Below are positions 16,350 to 25,663 of a stretch of 64,000 nt of DNA, piece after piece; position 1 is the stretch's first letter; each line of letters opens with the position of its first letter. Position numbers and translations under genes: made by a program. The notes beneath the pieces are model-generated. The model saw nothing but the letters and a program-made list of their open reading frames with translations. It was not told the DNA's origin and did not search any database. Source of the stretch: Peribacillus faecalis (GTDB lineage: Bacteria; Bacillota; Bacilli; Bacillales; DSM-1321); assembly GCF_014712675.1 (NCBI RefSeq), contig NZ_JACXSI010000023.1:140243-204242 (forward strand), read 5' to 3'.

Positions 16350-17063
16350 TTATAGCGTTTTTATCGTTTTTATTACAAATCTTTTTGAGTAAGTTACAAA
16401 CGAAATAACCGCATTAACACAAGTTACATTATTGTGAATTACTTGTATTCTATAACAACCTATAGACCCTTTTAAATTACTTTCTTCATCATATTGATCT
16501 TCTGAATCAGGAACATATGCCCGCTTTTTTCTAGCTTCCTCTTTAGAATTATAAAATAGTAGGTCCTCTCTAGATTTTAAAAGCTTATTAAATGTTGAAT
16601 CCGCACCTAGTAATTCATCATTTGAGATATTTCTCTCTTCAAAAATGCACTCTGCTAGAAACCACTTTTCATTTTTACCTGGAAAATTATAGTGTATACA
16701 TACGTACATTTCATCACTGTTCAGTTTATAATCATCATATGACAGGATTGCACATAGGGATTCATTCAAAGACTTAATAATGTACTTTAGCTGTTCTTTA
16801 GGATTGCTATTAATATGAGGTGCTCCATATTTTCCATTCTTAATATTTTTTATTTGCTCCTTTAAGGAAGCATATTTAATATCACATAAATTATTAAAAG
16901 CCGTGTTTGTGACATCAAAGACCTTCAATTTCATTCTATCTCTATTATTATTTAATTCCTCATTTTCGTAGACTCTTTGAGCTATAACAAATATGGTGGA
17001 AAATAATACAACTGCAATAGTTAAAGTCCATCCTATCCATGTAAGTGATCTACTATTGTTCAT
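16350..17063 (-). CDS. Membrane-anchored protein with possible GAF-like sensor domain
   Basis: 237 residues. One N-terminal transmembrane helix (about residues 8-28), a short coiled linker, and a domain from about residue 80. That domain's strands (EMYVCIHYNF, WFLAEC, GSIGCYRIQV, NAVISFVTYSKRFVI) and LLGADSTFNKLL motif suggest a GAF-like fold. This is inference by pattern only. Its start overlaps the end of a 50-residue membrane gene by 11 nt, so the two are coupled. Membrane helix plus GAF-like domain without a catalytic output hints at a sensor or membrane effector. Confidence 0.5.
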   Translation of the reverse strand: MNNSRSLTWIGWTLTIAVVLFSTIFVIAQRVYENEELNNNRDRMKLKVFDVTNTAFNNLCDIKYASLKEQIKNIKNGKYGAPHINSNPKEQLKYIIKSLNESLCAILSYDDYKLNSDEMYVCIHYNFPGKNEKWFLAECIFEERNISNDELLGADSTFNKLLKSREDLLFYNSKEEARKKRAYVPDSEDQYDEESNLKGSIGCYRIQVIHNNVTCVNAVISFVTYSKRFVIKTIKTL

Positions 17064-17205
17064 AACGGTATAAATCTTGCCCCAAATAGCTAAGTATTAA
17101 AGAGAACCATATACCCGTTGTCGCTGTAAATGATGATACAATTAACCATTTCTTTTGGCTCCACTTATGTAATTCAATTAATTTTTGAATAATGATTCCC
17201 TTCAT
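17053..17205 (-). CDS. 50-residue membrane protein coupled to the GAF-like gene
   Basis: ATG 17205 to TAG 17053. The sequence opens MKGIIIQKLIELHKWSQKKW, followed by one hydrophobic helix at about 20-40 (LIVSSFTATTGIWFSLIL). The stop overlaps the downstream start (ATGAACAATAG). The overlap and sensible composition support a real gene even though the ribosome site is weak. Function unknown. Confidence 0.5.
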   Translation of the reverse strand: MKGIIIQKLIELHKWSQKKWLIVSSFTATTGIWFSLILSYLGQDLYRYEQ

Positions 17206-17393
17206 GAAAAAAACTCAACTTTCACTAAACTTTATATTTCTCGAAATAATGAATATTGTTTTTACTATCCCTTTTTTTTAGCCTACTATTAATTTTATAT
17301 ACTTCTACAACGTTAGTCTTACAAACAACAGTTAACTTTAATAACTTAAGAAAATTTGATAGCACTCTAATCTCCCCTTTAATAGAAATATAC

Positions 17394-17602
17394 TTAAATT
17401 AATTCAAATCTCCATTTGTGTTCAATTTTAGAGTCTTTGTTATTCTCAACTTTGCTAACAAACATATCTATTGGTCTTGCAAAAACACCACAATCACCAT
17501 AAAGCGCTTTATATATAACTAATTCTTCCTCAGTTTCAGTCGCTATAGCGAAATCTAATATTAAATACTCTTTATTTTTATAGTGTCTTACCTTCTTCCC
17601 CT
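17394..17602 (-). pseudogene. DUF1653 domain protein, 5'-truncated
   Basis: The minus strand encodes VRHYKNKEYLILDFAIATE, then ELVIYKALYGD and ARPIDMF, the core of DUF1653 (consensus GKYRHYKG...ALYGD..WVRP..MF), and ends at TAA 17394. No start codon exists: TAG is in frame only a few codons upstream of the domain start. The 5' end has been cut, probably at an old recombination join near 17600. Confidence 0.65.
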
Positions 17603-18017
17603 AGGCGGCGCCTTTTTTGAACGATTTGTGCTCGTTTCTAAAGAAAGCATGCACGCGCAAGAATTGCGACTCCTGATTCTATATTTTATTGAATCGAATA
17701 CTGTATCAGCTTATTCAGCGCCAACAATCATATTTTCATCAGATGTATTAAGAAACTTACGCACACGAGAATAGATGCATTACCGAAACTTCTTAATCAA
17801 GAATGGATGAAAAACCGAATGTCTTCATCTATGACATTCATCAAATATATATCAATTACACGAAAAGGCACTAACACTGCCTTTTCAAGCCATTTTATTT
17901 CGATACTTTATCTGTAATGGTATACCAATACGGAAGGAGTACCGAAAAACTATTAACAGTATAGACATACTACCGAAAAATTTACAAAGCAACAAAGACA
18001 ACTAGGAGAGGAAACAA
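17603..18017. other. Gap upstream of the recombinase unit
   Basis: No intact gene. A hairpin AAAAGGCA/TGCCTTTT lies at 17862-17886. Upstream of the recombinase leader gene GTACCGAAAAAC and CTACCGAAAAAT form a short direct repeat (about 17940-17980), possibly regulatory. A 22-codon frame ending at 17871 looks like a gene tail but cannot be classified. Confidence 0.35.
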
Positions 18018-18179
18018 ATGAAAGTAACAAGATTATACGCAAATCCAGAAAAGGCTATAGATGTCCGTAGCTTACTTACCCAATTGGTCCATTTAGAACT
18101 CGATAAATTGGTGAATACTAATAAATTAAACTCGTCAACATCTCATGGAAAAATGACTATAGGCGGTGATTACTCATGA
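18018..18179 (+). CDS. 53-residue leader protein overlapping the recombinase
   Basis: ATG 18018 follows an excellent AGGAGAGG site. The product begins MKVTRLYANPEKAIDVRSLL and ends GGDYS at TGA 18177-18179, overlapping the recombinase ATG (ATGA junction). Such coupled small genes are common just before large serine recombinases and may help control excision. The family is not recognised. It appears intact although the recombinase is broken. Confidence 0.6.
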   Translation: MKVTRLYANPEKAIDVRSLLTQLVHLELDKLVNTNKLNSSTSHGKMTIGGDYS

Positions 18180-19661
18180 GATGTGCTATATACGCTCGGG
18201 TATCTACCGAGATGGATTCACAAAAGACTTCAATCGATAATCAAATTGATATATTCCGTAGCTATGCATCCCAACAGAACTGGGAAATTGTCAAAGTGTA
18301 CACCGATAAAAAGTCCGGGACCAAAAACAACAGACCCGGATTAAAATCCCTCATTGAGGATGGGAAATCCGGTGTATACGATGTCATTCTCGCCAAAGAG
18401 CTTTCTCGTTTGGCACGTAACGGACGCTTGTCATATGAGTTGCGGGACATTTGCCAAATGCACGATCTCCACATTGTCTGCTTGGATAAATCCATCAACA
18501 GCTTGGAAGGCAATGTACAAAACTTTGGATTATTTGCCTGGCTTTATGAAAACGAGTCAACCAACAGCAGCAGACGTAATAAACAGGCGAAACGAGTGAA
18601 AGCACAACGCGGGCTGTTTGTCGGTTCGAACCCTCCATATGGCTATCAATGCAAGGAAGGAAAACTGAGCATCCGGAATGATAACACTCCTCAAATCGTG
18701 AAGCGAATCTTTCAAGATTATCTATCCGGTAAAGGGATGGACACAATAGCTAAAAAACTGACAGCGGAACAATGTCCTACCCCCTCACAGATAGCAGGTA
18801 AATCAAATGCTTCTCCACTATGGCATGCTTCTTCCGTGAAGAACATCCTTAATAACCGTCATTATTGTGGTGATCTGGTACAGAACCGCACAGAAACTAT
18901 TTCTGTGACATCCACGAAAAGACGTGAAGTGAAAAGCGATGTAATGACCATTCATGAAGATACTCATGAAGCAATCATTCCAAAAGAAACCTTTCATACG
19001 GTTCAGGAAATGTTATCTTGACGCACTCGTACAGCGACAGCTCCTAAAAAGCATTTGTTCACCAATCTGCTTTTCTGTGAGGGGTGTGGCAAAGCCATGT
19101 GGTACAAAGCAAACCAGCGCGGATATCGATGTGGGGGCAATATCAAGCACGGAGACTGTTTCTGTACAAACAGACTCCCGATCCGAGAAGGAGAACTCAA
19201 GGAAATCATCGAAGAGGACTTACGAGAACTGTTCAAATCCTTCCAGGATGAATCATTTACAGCAACCTTAACAACAAAAGCTGGAAACGAAGAAGCAACA
19301 GATCCTGCAGGAAATTTCAACTGTTGAACAGGTTATAGACCAGCTACGGAACAAGAAACTTGAATATGTAAATCTCTATACAGATGATATGATTACGAAA
19401 GATGAATTAATTGAATTCAGGATGTTAATTGACAAAAAAGTCGAGGATGCAAAAAAGAAGCGTATTCAGCTCGAAGAAAGCTTGAAAGAATGCACTGAGG
19501 AAAGTTACTCAATTGATTTGAGCAAAAAATTGAAGGATCTTTTAAACCTAAAGGAACTGACTCCTCAACTCCTTCACTCACTAGTCGAAAAAATTGCTTG
19601 CACAGCTGAGGGACATATCAGGATTCAATACACGTTCATAAATCCAATACAGGAAACATAA
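18176..19661 (+). pseudogene. Large serine recombinase, disrupted
   Basis: Residues 1-140 form a resolvase/invertase catalytic domain (IYARVSTEMDSQKTSIDNQ with the catalytic Ser in ARVS; ELSRLARNGR). A recombinase domain follows (PPYGYQCKEGKL...YCGDLV), then a zinc ribbon (LLFCEGCGKAMWY...YRCGG...CFC) and a C-terminal coiled coil. Two lesions break it: TGA at 19019-19021 in the same frame after EMLS, and a frameshift at about 19272-19285. The coiled coil resumes as LETKKQQILQEISTVEQ and runs to TAA 19659-19661. Restored length is about 495. It ends 30 nt from the live rlmCD stop, so it is very likely the integrase of the newest module. Confidence 0.85.
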
Positions 19662-19742
19662 AAAGGCAGTGCCCCCGAGAGGGCTGACTGCCTTATTTTA
19701 AAATGAGTTGTGAGATACACTCCACATGTGTAGTCTGCGGGA
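19662..19742 (-). repeat. Live rlmCD 3' end and terminator (R6, reference attachment site)
   Basis: The terminator GGCAGTGCCCCCGAGAGGGC...CTGCC (about 19663-19697) overlaps the rlmCD stop codon at 19693. The last codons [12 protein letters not shown] match copies R1-R5. The core common to all six is the T-H-V region (ACATGTG in most). Confidence 0.8.
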
Positions 19743-21063
19743 ACATATCGACAGGCTGAACTTCGCGAGTTTCATAACCACCTTCTCCTAAGATACGAAG
19801 GTCGCGCGCCAGTGTGCCCGGGTTACATGAAACATAAACGACTTTCTTCGGTTTCATGGCAATGATTGTGTTCAATAATGCTTCGTCGCAGCCCTTTCTT
19901 GGAGGGTCAACGACGATGACATCAGCTTTAATTCCTTCTGCTGCCATGTTTGTGATGACTTCTTCAGCCGCACCTACCAAAAACTCTGCGTTTGTAATGC
20001 CGTTAAGCTCCGCATTGCGCTTCGCATCTTTAATCGCATCTTCTACGATTTCAACTCCGTATACTTTTTTCGCTTTTTGAGCAAGGAATAAAGAAATAGT
20101 GCCGATTCCGCAATACGCATCGATAACTGTTTCTTCGCCAGTCAGCTCGGCGTACTCAAGCGCTTTGTCGTAAAGCACTTTTGTTTGGTCCGGATTGACT
20201 TGATAGAACGAGCGCGGTGAAATCGCGAACTTAACTTCTCCAATACTGTCCGTAATTGTGCTTTTACCCCAAAGAGTGACAGAACGATCACCTAAAATAA
20301 CGTTTGTGCGTTTTGTATTAATGTTTTGGACGATACTTGCTACATTCGGAATCGCCTTCACGATATCTCTTACGATTTCTACGTCATTTGGCAATTGTCT
20401 GGTACGTGTTACAAGCACAATCATAATCTCGCCTGTTTGCTTCGCCCAACGAACCATAATGTGGCGAAGAACGCCGCGGTGATCTTGCTCATTATATGGA
20501 GAAATCCCATTCTCTTTGCAAATGTCACGTACTTTTAAAACAACAGAATCATCCATTGAAAGCTCAACGCCGCAGTTTTCCATATCAACGATTTCATGGC
20601 TGCGTTTTTTATAGTAACCGGCAACAAATTTGCCGTTTTGTTCGCCGACAGGCACTTGTACTTTATTGCGGTAGCTCCATGGTTTTTCCATACCTAGTAC
20701 AGGGTGCACGTTAACATCTTTTAATCCGCCAAGACGCTCTAATGCGTCGCGTACTTGCTTTTCTTTTGCACGAAGCTGACCTTCATAGCTTAAGTGCAGA
20801 AGCTGTGCGCCGCCACATTCTTTATGAAGTTTACATGGGTTTTCAACACGCTCCGGACTTGGTTCGATAATTTCTTCCAAGCGACCAAAGCCGTAGCCCT
20901 TGTTCACTTTAATTACTTTTACTTTTGCCTTTTCTCCGGGTAGTGCGTTAGGAATGAACAACGGATAGCCATCGACTTTCGCCACTCCTGAACCGTCTTG
21001 TGTTAAATCTTCCACGTCAACCGTTACTACATCATTTTTAGAGACGGGTGCTTGCTTTTTCAT
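19693..21063 (-). CDS. rlmCD: 23S rRNA (uracil-5-)-methyltransferase RlmCD
   Basis: 456-residue SAM-dependent enzyme that makes 5-methyluridine in 23S rRNA. It has an N-terminal TRAM domain ([29 protein letters not shown]), a cysteine cluster around CKLHKECGG, the SAM motif [15 protein letters not shown], and the catalytic Cys in [13 protein letters not shown]. Length and order match YefA/RlmCD of bacilli. Its last 12 codons lie at the integration site and may have been supplied by the last element. The C-terminus [12 protein letters not shown] remains family-like, so the enzyme should be functional. Confidence 0.95.
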   Translation of the reverse strand: MKKQAPVSKNDVVTVDVEDLTQDGSGVAKVDGYPLFIPNALPGEKAKVKVIKVNKGYGFGRLEEIIEPSPERVENPCKLHKECGGAQLLHLSYEGQLRAKEKQVRDALERLGGLKDVNVHPVLGMEKPWSYRNKVQVPVGEQNGKFVAGYYKKRSHEIVDMENCGVELSMDDSVVLKVRDICKENGISPYNEQDHRGVLRHIMVRWAKQTGEIMIVLVTRTRQLPNDVEIVRDIVKAIPNVASIVQNINTKRTNVILGDRSVTLWGKSTITDSIGEVKFAISPRSFYQVNPDQTKVLYDKALEYAELTGEETVIDAYCGIGTISLFLAQKAKKVYGVEIVEDAIKDAKRNAELNGITNAEFLVGAAEEVITNMAAEGIKADVIVVDPPRKGCDEALLNTIIAMKPKKVVYVSCNPGTLARDLRILGEGGYETREVQPVDMFPQTTHVECISQLILK

Positions 21064-21170
21064 GTATACTGTTTCCTCATTTCTATAGACAATCTTAATT
21101 AAGATCTAATTTACTAAATATAAAGCTTCCATTCGTATTATAGACTGTTTTCTTACTTTAAACAAAAAAA

Positions 21171-21206
21171 TCCCTTGCAACGAACTACAAAAATCGTTTC
21201 AAGGGA
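21171..21206 (-). terminator. Intrinsic terminator of the alpha/beta hydrolase gene
   Basis: TCCCTTGAAACGA pairs with TCGTTGCAAGGGA with one mismatch, followed by seven T on the minus strand, 8 nt past the stop codon. Confidence 0.85.
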
Positions 21207-21213
21207 CTGCATT

Positions 21214-22011
21214 CTATTTTATTACAAAAGCAGATTGATTATTTTCTAATAGAAATCGAAGGGTGACATCATTAAATCGCTCAGGCTGATCGATATTGCA
21301 GACGTGACCGGCATCCTCAATACACTCCAGTGTCACATCACATTTTGAGCTAATAACGACATCCTCTACTGTTTCCAAAAATAAATAATCTTCTTTCCCC
21401 ATCACAAAAAGTGTAGGGATACCGTAAAAATTTCTCTGTAACTTGCGCAGAAATGGATTTATGTTTTTAGTAAGCGAAAACCATCTGATAAATTCCTTCT
21501 GGCACATCTTCTTAGCTAATTGCACAAACGTATTTCGTGCCTCTTTATGATTATTTCTTGGCATAATAATCCATGCGAACAATCGATATATCCACATATA
21601 CGGAAGGATGTATTTCCCAAAATTCCCTACAGATATATAAAACTTCGTCCGCAAATCCAATCCTGTTACTGCTCCGCCGAGAATCATGGAGCTGACTCGA
21701 TCGGGATAGCGCTTTGCAATCGTCTGAATGACTATAGTCCCTAATGAAATGCCGATAAAATGTGTCTTTTCAATCTGCTCATAATTGATGACCTCCATAA
21801 TTTCATCGGCGATATCGCTGAAATTATCTCCCTTTTTCCAGACAATCTGATTAGATTTCCCATGACCTCTTAAATCTACCAAAAGCACATTGAAATGCTT
21901 TTTATATTCCCTTAACTGCTTGTACCAAATCGCTGAACTTGAACCTGCCCCATGAATCAACGTTACCCAAGCAGTCTGTCTATCGATCACGTATGTCCGG
22001 TAATGCAGCAA
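21214..22011 (-). CDS. Alpha/beta-fold hydrolase
   Basis: 265 residues. Oxyanion-hole motif LIHGAGSSSAIW at about 18-29, DLRGHGKS at about 46-53, the nucleophile elbow GISLG at about 87-91, the acid in MGKEDYLF and the catalytic His in DAGHVCNID. Substrate unknown; esterase or peptidase-like. The start is TTG 22011 behind GGGGGAAGGG. It is a single-gene unit between dgkB and rlmCD. Confidence 0.85.
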   Translation of the reverse strand: MLHYRTYVIDRQTAWVTLIHGAGSSSAIWYKQLREYKKHFNVLLVDLRGHGKSNQIVWKKGDNFSDIADEIMEVINYEQIEKTHFIGISLGTIVIQTIAKRYPDRVSSMILGGAVTGLDLRTKFYISVGNFGKYILPYMWIYRLFAWIIMPRNNHKEARNTFVQLAKKMCQKEFIRWFSLTKNINPFLRKLQRNFYGIPTLFVMGKEDYLFLETVEDVVISSKCDVTLECIEDAGHVCNIDQPERFNDVTLRFLLENNQSAFVIK

Positions 22012-22149
22012 CGAGCCCTTCCCCCTTTGATGTTCGCCTTGCTTTATAGTATTTATAGTAAATTTTACTCCAAAACAATAATTTCAAACGCTTTCAAAAC
22101 TAACCAAAAAGGAAAAATCCAACTGATGTTAGGATTCTTCCTCATAACT

Positions 22150-23088
22150 TTATTCAATATCTGTATTTCTTTCCGGCAGTACATCCGGTTTGAAATCATC
22201 CGGAACAAAAACGTCAAAATGGCGGTACATATTCACGAACTCAGCAGGAGCTAATCCACCATATTCGCCATCTAAATTCAGCATCATTTTATCTTTCGAT
22301 GTCACCTTAATACGATTTGCTTTCGCATAAATAACATTTGGGTCATTTATATGCTCGCCTCGCAGTGTCATCGTGATAACTCGAATAAAATCAGCCAAGT
22401 TCAACTTTTTCAAAATTAGCAGTGTAAACATGCCATCATTTAAAGAAGCATCGGGAGCTAAACGTTCAAACCCGCCGACCGAATTAGTATTGGCTACTAG
22501 AAAGAGCATGATTTCTCCTTCAAAAAGCTTTCCATCATACTCAATTGAAACTTCAGACGCTCTGATTGACGGAAGCATTTCAATCCCTTTCAAGTAGTAA
22601 GCAAGTTGCCCTAGCATCGTTTTCAGTTTACTCGGCACTTCATATGTCAACTCTGTTAGTCGGCCGCCTCCAGCGATGTTAATAAAGTATCTATCATTCA
22701 TTTTTCCGATATCAATCGGCATCGTATGCCCTTTCGCAATAATATCAACCGCTTTATCAACATTACGACTAACGTGAATTGCACGTGCGAAATCATTGGT
22801 TGTACCAGTCGGAATGATGCCAAGCTTCGGACGGACCTCTGCATCAGCAAGACCGTTGATTACTTCATAAATTGTACCGTCTCCGCCGGCAGCTATGACA
22901 ACATCATATTTTCTTTCAATCGCGATACGTGCAGCTTCTGTTGCATCTCCTGCTCCTGTTGTCGCATGGCAAGAGGCTTCATAACCTGCTGCCTCCAACT
23001 TTGCCAAAATATCCGGCAAATGCTTGCGAATGACTTCACGGCCGGACGTTGGATTGTATATTAACCTTGCCCTTTTCATCATCATCAT
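22150..23088 (-). CDS. dgkB: Diacylglycerol kinase
   Basis: 312 residues of the soluble DagK family. It phosphorylates diacylglycerol from lipoteichoic-acid synthesis to phosphatidic acid. Visible: RLIYNPTSGRE near the start, the glycine-rich AAGGDGTIYEVINGL (ATP site) and GIIPTGTTNDFARAI, with LNLDGEYGG near the C-terminus. Four consecutive ATG codons begin the gene (23088 to 23079); the first is reported, but AGG spacing favours the third or fourth. Position near gatB and rlmCD is the usual one in bacilli. Confidence 0.92.
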   Translation of the reverse strand: MMMMKRARLIYNPTSGREVIRKHLPDILAKLEAAGYEASCHATTGAGDATEAARIAIERKYDVVIAAGGDGTIYEVINGLADAEVRPKLGIIPTGTTNDFARAIHVSRNVDKAVDIIAKGHTMPIDIGKMNDRYFINIAGGGRLTELTYEVPSKLKTMLGQLAYYLKGIEMLPSIRASEVSIEYDGKLFEGEIMLFLVANTNSVGGFERLAPDASLNDGMFTLLILKKLNLADFIRVITMTLRGEHINDPNVIYAKANRIKVTSKDKMMLNLDGEYGGLAPAEFVNMYRHFDVFVPDDFKPDVLPERNTDIE

Positions 23089-23166
23089 CCTATAATCTTA
23101 TTTCATTAATTTATTGAGAGTTGATTATATAGCACCATTTCAAAAATTGCTACTTTTTTTCAAATT

Positions 23167-23889
23167 CTACTCTTTCATATTTCCTTTGATTATATTGTAC
23201 CATTGCATTGTTTCTTGTTCATCCTTTGAATTCAAAATAAGAAAACCTTTCTTTGTATCCAACAGAATATAAGGTGGTTCATCCAAAAACACATACATTC
23301 GACCTTTTCCTAATTCCTTAGATGAATAATGGCCTAAAGCACGTGTTGATGAACCAAAGCCGTTAGTTCGCTTCATATCATTCGGCAAACTATCAATCAA
23401 CTCAGCAGACAATATATCTTCGCGATTCAGCTCATAACTGTACATACCGCTAAAAAAAATCGTTTTATCATCTATTGTCACGTTGGTCGGACGCAATCCC
23501 ATAAAAAACAGCACACTGACAAAAGCTAACACAATAGCAGTGAGACTGATAGAGATAATATAATTTCTCTTCCTTTTCTTTGGCAATGAGTATCTCGAAC
23601 CGTAGATGGTTCCTCCTAATGTGTAGACCAGGAAAACACCCACTTGAATCTCCAAAGCGTAAGGTACGGCCAATGCCAAAATCAAAGTCCCGAACAGCCA
23701 AATGATTGCCATTCCCCATAAAAATCGGCCACTATAGGTAAGGTAGCCGTTATTTCTATACTCTTCCTTTTCTTCCTCACTGCTTGTATTATACCCGGAA
23801 ATGAAATCGTACATCTTTTTATTATGCACTAAATAAGCCAGCCCACACAAAATAATTCCAATAATTATCCAAGTTACAAGTAATCCCAT
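23167..23889 (-). CDS. Membrane protein with DUF3784-like helices and PH-like tail
   Basis: 240 residues. One helix at the N-terminus, three more clustered between about 60 and 130, then a soluble domain (NVTIDDKTIFFSGMYSYELNREDIL...KGFLILNSKDEQETMQWYNII) like a bacterial PH domain. ATG 23889 lies 7 nt after a perfect AGGAGG. Function unknown. Confidence 0.7.
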   Translation of the reverse strand: MGLLVTWIIIGIILCGLAYLVHNKKMYDFISGYNTSSEEEKEEYRNNGYLTYSGRFLWGMAIIWLFGTLILALAVPYALEIQVGVFLVYTLGGTIYGSRYSLPKKRKRNYIISISLTAIVLAFVSVLFFMGLRPTNVTIDDKTIFFSGMYSYELNREDILSAELIDSLPNDMKRTNGFGSSTRALGHYSSKELGKGRMYVFLDEPPYILLDTKKGFLILNSKDEQETMQWYNIIKGNMKE

Positions 23890-23993
23890 CTTCAAACCTC
23901 CTAGTTTACTTCCTTTCCTCCTTTTATATACGGTTAAATAATATAAAAGGTTTCTTCAGGTAAAATCTGACTACAAATAATTTAGATTTTATT

Positions 23994-24022
23994 TTGAATA
24001 ATATAAATTATAGTGATATAAT
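23994..24022 (+). promoter_or_regulatory. sigma-A-type promoter of tRNA-Lys
   Basis: TTGAAT (23994-23999), a 17-nt spacer, and TATAAT (24017-24022). The tRNA begins 9 nt downstream. Both boxes are at or near consensus. Confidence 0.7.
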
Positions 24023-24030
24023 AAAAACAC

Positions 24031-24103
24031 GGGCTGTTAGCTTAGTTGGTAGAGCAACTGACTCTTAATCAGTAGGTCAAGGGTTCGAACCCCTTACAGC
24101 CCA
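24031..24103 (+). tRNA. tRNA-Lys (anticodon CTT)
   Basis: The 73-nt cloverleaf has acceptor GGGCTGT/ACAGCCC, D arm with AGTTGGT, anticodon stem ACTGA/TCAGT around loop CTCTTAA, and T arm GGGTTCGAACCCC. The anticodon CTT reads AAG. The 3' CCA is not encoded. It is a lone tRNA gene with its own promoter and a terminator at 24132-24160. Confidence 0.95.
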
Positions 24104-24131
24104 TTGCTAATAACTCTCAAACCCATAAAAA

Positions 24132-24160
24132 AGAGGCAACACTTAACCGTGCTGCCTCTT
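24132..24160. terminator. Bidirectional terminator after tRNA-Lys
   Basis: AGAGGCAACAC and GTGCTGCCTCT form the stem, with A-run left and T-run right, about 28 nt past the tRNA. It can also stop transcription from gatB on the minus strand. Confidence 0.8.
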
Positions 24161-24190
24161 TTTAGTATTCGAGAAGCTAATTCAAAAACG

Positions 24191-24213
24191 AAAAAGGACC
24201 GGTGACGTTTTTT
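24191..24213. repeat. 23-bp dispersed motif, copy 1 (inverted)
   Basis: AAAAAGGACCGGTGACG followed by TTTTTT. The reverse complement occurs at 34370-34392 and 38237-38259. Each is intergenic and can fold into a small CCG-TCAC-CGG hairpin with A/T flanks. Here it lies just past gatB, so it may act as a minor terminator. Confidence 0.7.
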
Positions 24214-24220
24214 CTTTTTA

Positions 24221-25651
24221 TTATCGCTTCTGAATTTCCTGCAATAATAATTTATTAACCAGTTGAGGGTTAGCTTGCCCTTTTGTCGCTTTCATAATTT
24301 GACCGACTAAGAATCCTGTCGCTTTTTGTTTCCCAGCTTTAAAGTCTTCAATTGATTGCGGATTGTTATCAAGTGCCTCAGCAATGACTTTCAGCAGCGC
24401 ACCCTCATCGGAAATCTGTACTAAGCCTTTTGCTTTTACAATTTCTTCTGCGTCTCCGCCGTTTTCGACCAATTCCTTAAAGACCGTTTTGGCAATTTTA
24501 GATGAGATGGTTCCGTTCTCGATCAGTTGAATCATACCTGCTAATGATTGCGGAGTTAAAGCAACACCAGTAAGTTCTTTATTCTCAGCATTCAAGTAAG
24601 CCAGCAGTTCGCCCATAATCCAGTTCGATGCTTGCTTTGCTTCTGCACCTGCCGCAACAGTCGCTTCGAAGAAATCCGCTGTTTCTTTTGCCACTGTCAG
24701 GATAGCCGCATCATATGCAGGCAAGCCCATTTGCTCAACGTAACGTTTTTGGCGAGCATCCGGAAGCTCAGGAATTTCTGCACGAATGCGATTCTTCCAT
24801 TCGTCATCAATGTAAAGCTCTACTAAATCCGGCTCCGGGAAGTAGCGATAATCATCCGAACCTTCTTTAACACGCATCAAAATTGTTTTGCCTGAAGATT
24901 CATCAAATCGGCGTGTTTCTTGCTCGATTTTACCTCCAGCAGATACAGTAGCTATTTGACGGCGCTCTTCGAACTCAAGTCCTTTGCGGACGAAGCTGAA
25001 TGAGTTTAGGTTTTTAAGCTCTGTCTTTGTGCCTAACTCTTCCTGCCCATACGGACGGATCGAGATGTTCGCATCACAGCGAAGCGAGCCCTCTTCCATT
25101 TTACAGTCGGATACTTCCGTAAATTGAATGATTGATTTCAGTTTTTCCAAATATGCATACGCCTCTTCCGGTGTGCGAATATCGGGCTCCGATACAATTT
25201 CAATCAACGGCGTTCCTTGGCGGTTGTAATCGCATAAAGAATAACCGAATTCATGCGTCAGTTTTCCTGCATCCTCTTCCAAATGCAAACGCGTGATACC
25301 GATGCGCTTTTTCTGGCCATTCACTTCAATATCAATGTAGCCGTTCTCTCCGATTGGCTGATCAAATTGAGAAATTTGATATGCCTTTGGATTGTCCGGA
25401 TAAAAGTAGTTTTTGCGGTCAAATTTCGTATGCGTCGCTACTTCACAGTTCAATGCCATAGCTGCTTTCATCGCATACTCAACTGCTTTTCTGTTCACGA
25501 CAGGCAATACGCCCGGATAGCCTAAATCGATGACAGATGTATTGGAATTCGGCTCAGCACCGAAATGGTTTGGACTTGATGAAAAGATTTTTGATTCTGT
25601 TTTTAACTCAACGTGTACTTCTAAACCTATTACAGTTTCAAATTGTTGCAT
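24221..25651 (-). CDS. gatB: Asp-tRNA(Asn)/Glu-tRNA(Gln) amidotransferase subunit B
   Basis: 476 residues. GatB binds the misacylated tRNA and activates the acid for amidation in the GatCAB complex. Visible: [13 protein letters not shown] at the start, the SSPNHFG and YPGVLPVVN segments, [21 protein letters not shown], the [11 protein letters not shown] motif, and a helical/YqeY tail that binds tRNA. ATG 25651 follows GGGGTGAGG; an earlier in-frame codon at 25660 does not fit. It is last in gatCAB, 12 nt after gatA. Confidence 0.97.
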   Translation of the reverse strand: MQQFETVIGLEVHVELKTESKIFSSSPNHFGAEPNSNTSVIDLGYPGVLPVVNRKAVEYAMKAAMALNCEVATHTKFDRKNYFYPDNPKAYQISQFDQPIGENGYIDIEVNGQKKRIGITRLHLEEDAGKLTHEFGYSLCDYNRQGTPLIEIVSEPDIRTPEEAYAYLEKLKSIIQFTEVSDCKMEEGSLRCDANISIRPYGQEELGTKTELKNLNSFSFVRKGLEFEERRQIATVSAGGKIEQETRRFDESSGKTILMRVKEGSDDYRYFPEPDLVELYIDDEWKNRIRAEIPELPDARQKRYVEQMGLPAYDAAILTVAKETADFFEATVAAGAEAKQASNWIMGELLAYLNAENKELTGVALTPQSLAGMIQLIENGTISSKIAKTVFKELVENGGDAEEIVKAKGLVQISDEGALLKVIAEALDNNPQSIEDFKAGKQKATGFLVGQIMKATKGQANPQLVNKLLLQEIQKR

Positions 25652-25663
25652 TTCCCTCACCCC

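Larger units (their letters stand above)
15616..19664. mobile_element. Newest integrated module at rlmCD (recombinase-bearing)
   Basis: Bounded on the left by junction R5 and on the right by the live rlmCD 3' end. It carries the small membrane gene, the 50-residue/GAF-like pair, a DUF1653 relic, a leader gene and the broken serine recombinase. At about 4 kb it is too small for a conjugative element and is likely a remnant or satellite. The borders are inferred from the shared sequences. Confidence 0.6.

Noticed and set aside
17583-17774. 63-residue frame on the plus strand
   Set aside because: It overlaps the DUF1653 relic only slightly but has no ribosome site, no homology pattern and lies in a decayed region.
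19019-19021. TGA in the recombinase as selenocysteine or programmed readthrough
   Set aside because: No selenocysteine signal is visible, the position is not a conserved Cys, and a second lesion follows, so decay is simpler.
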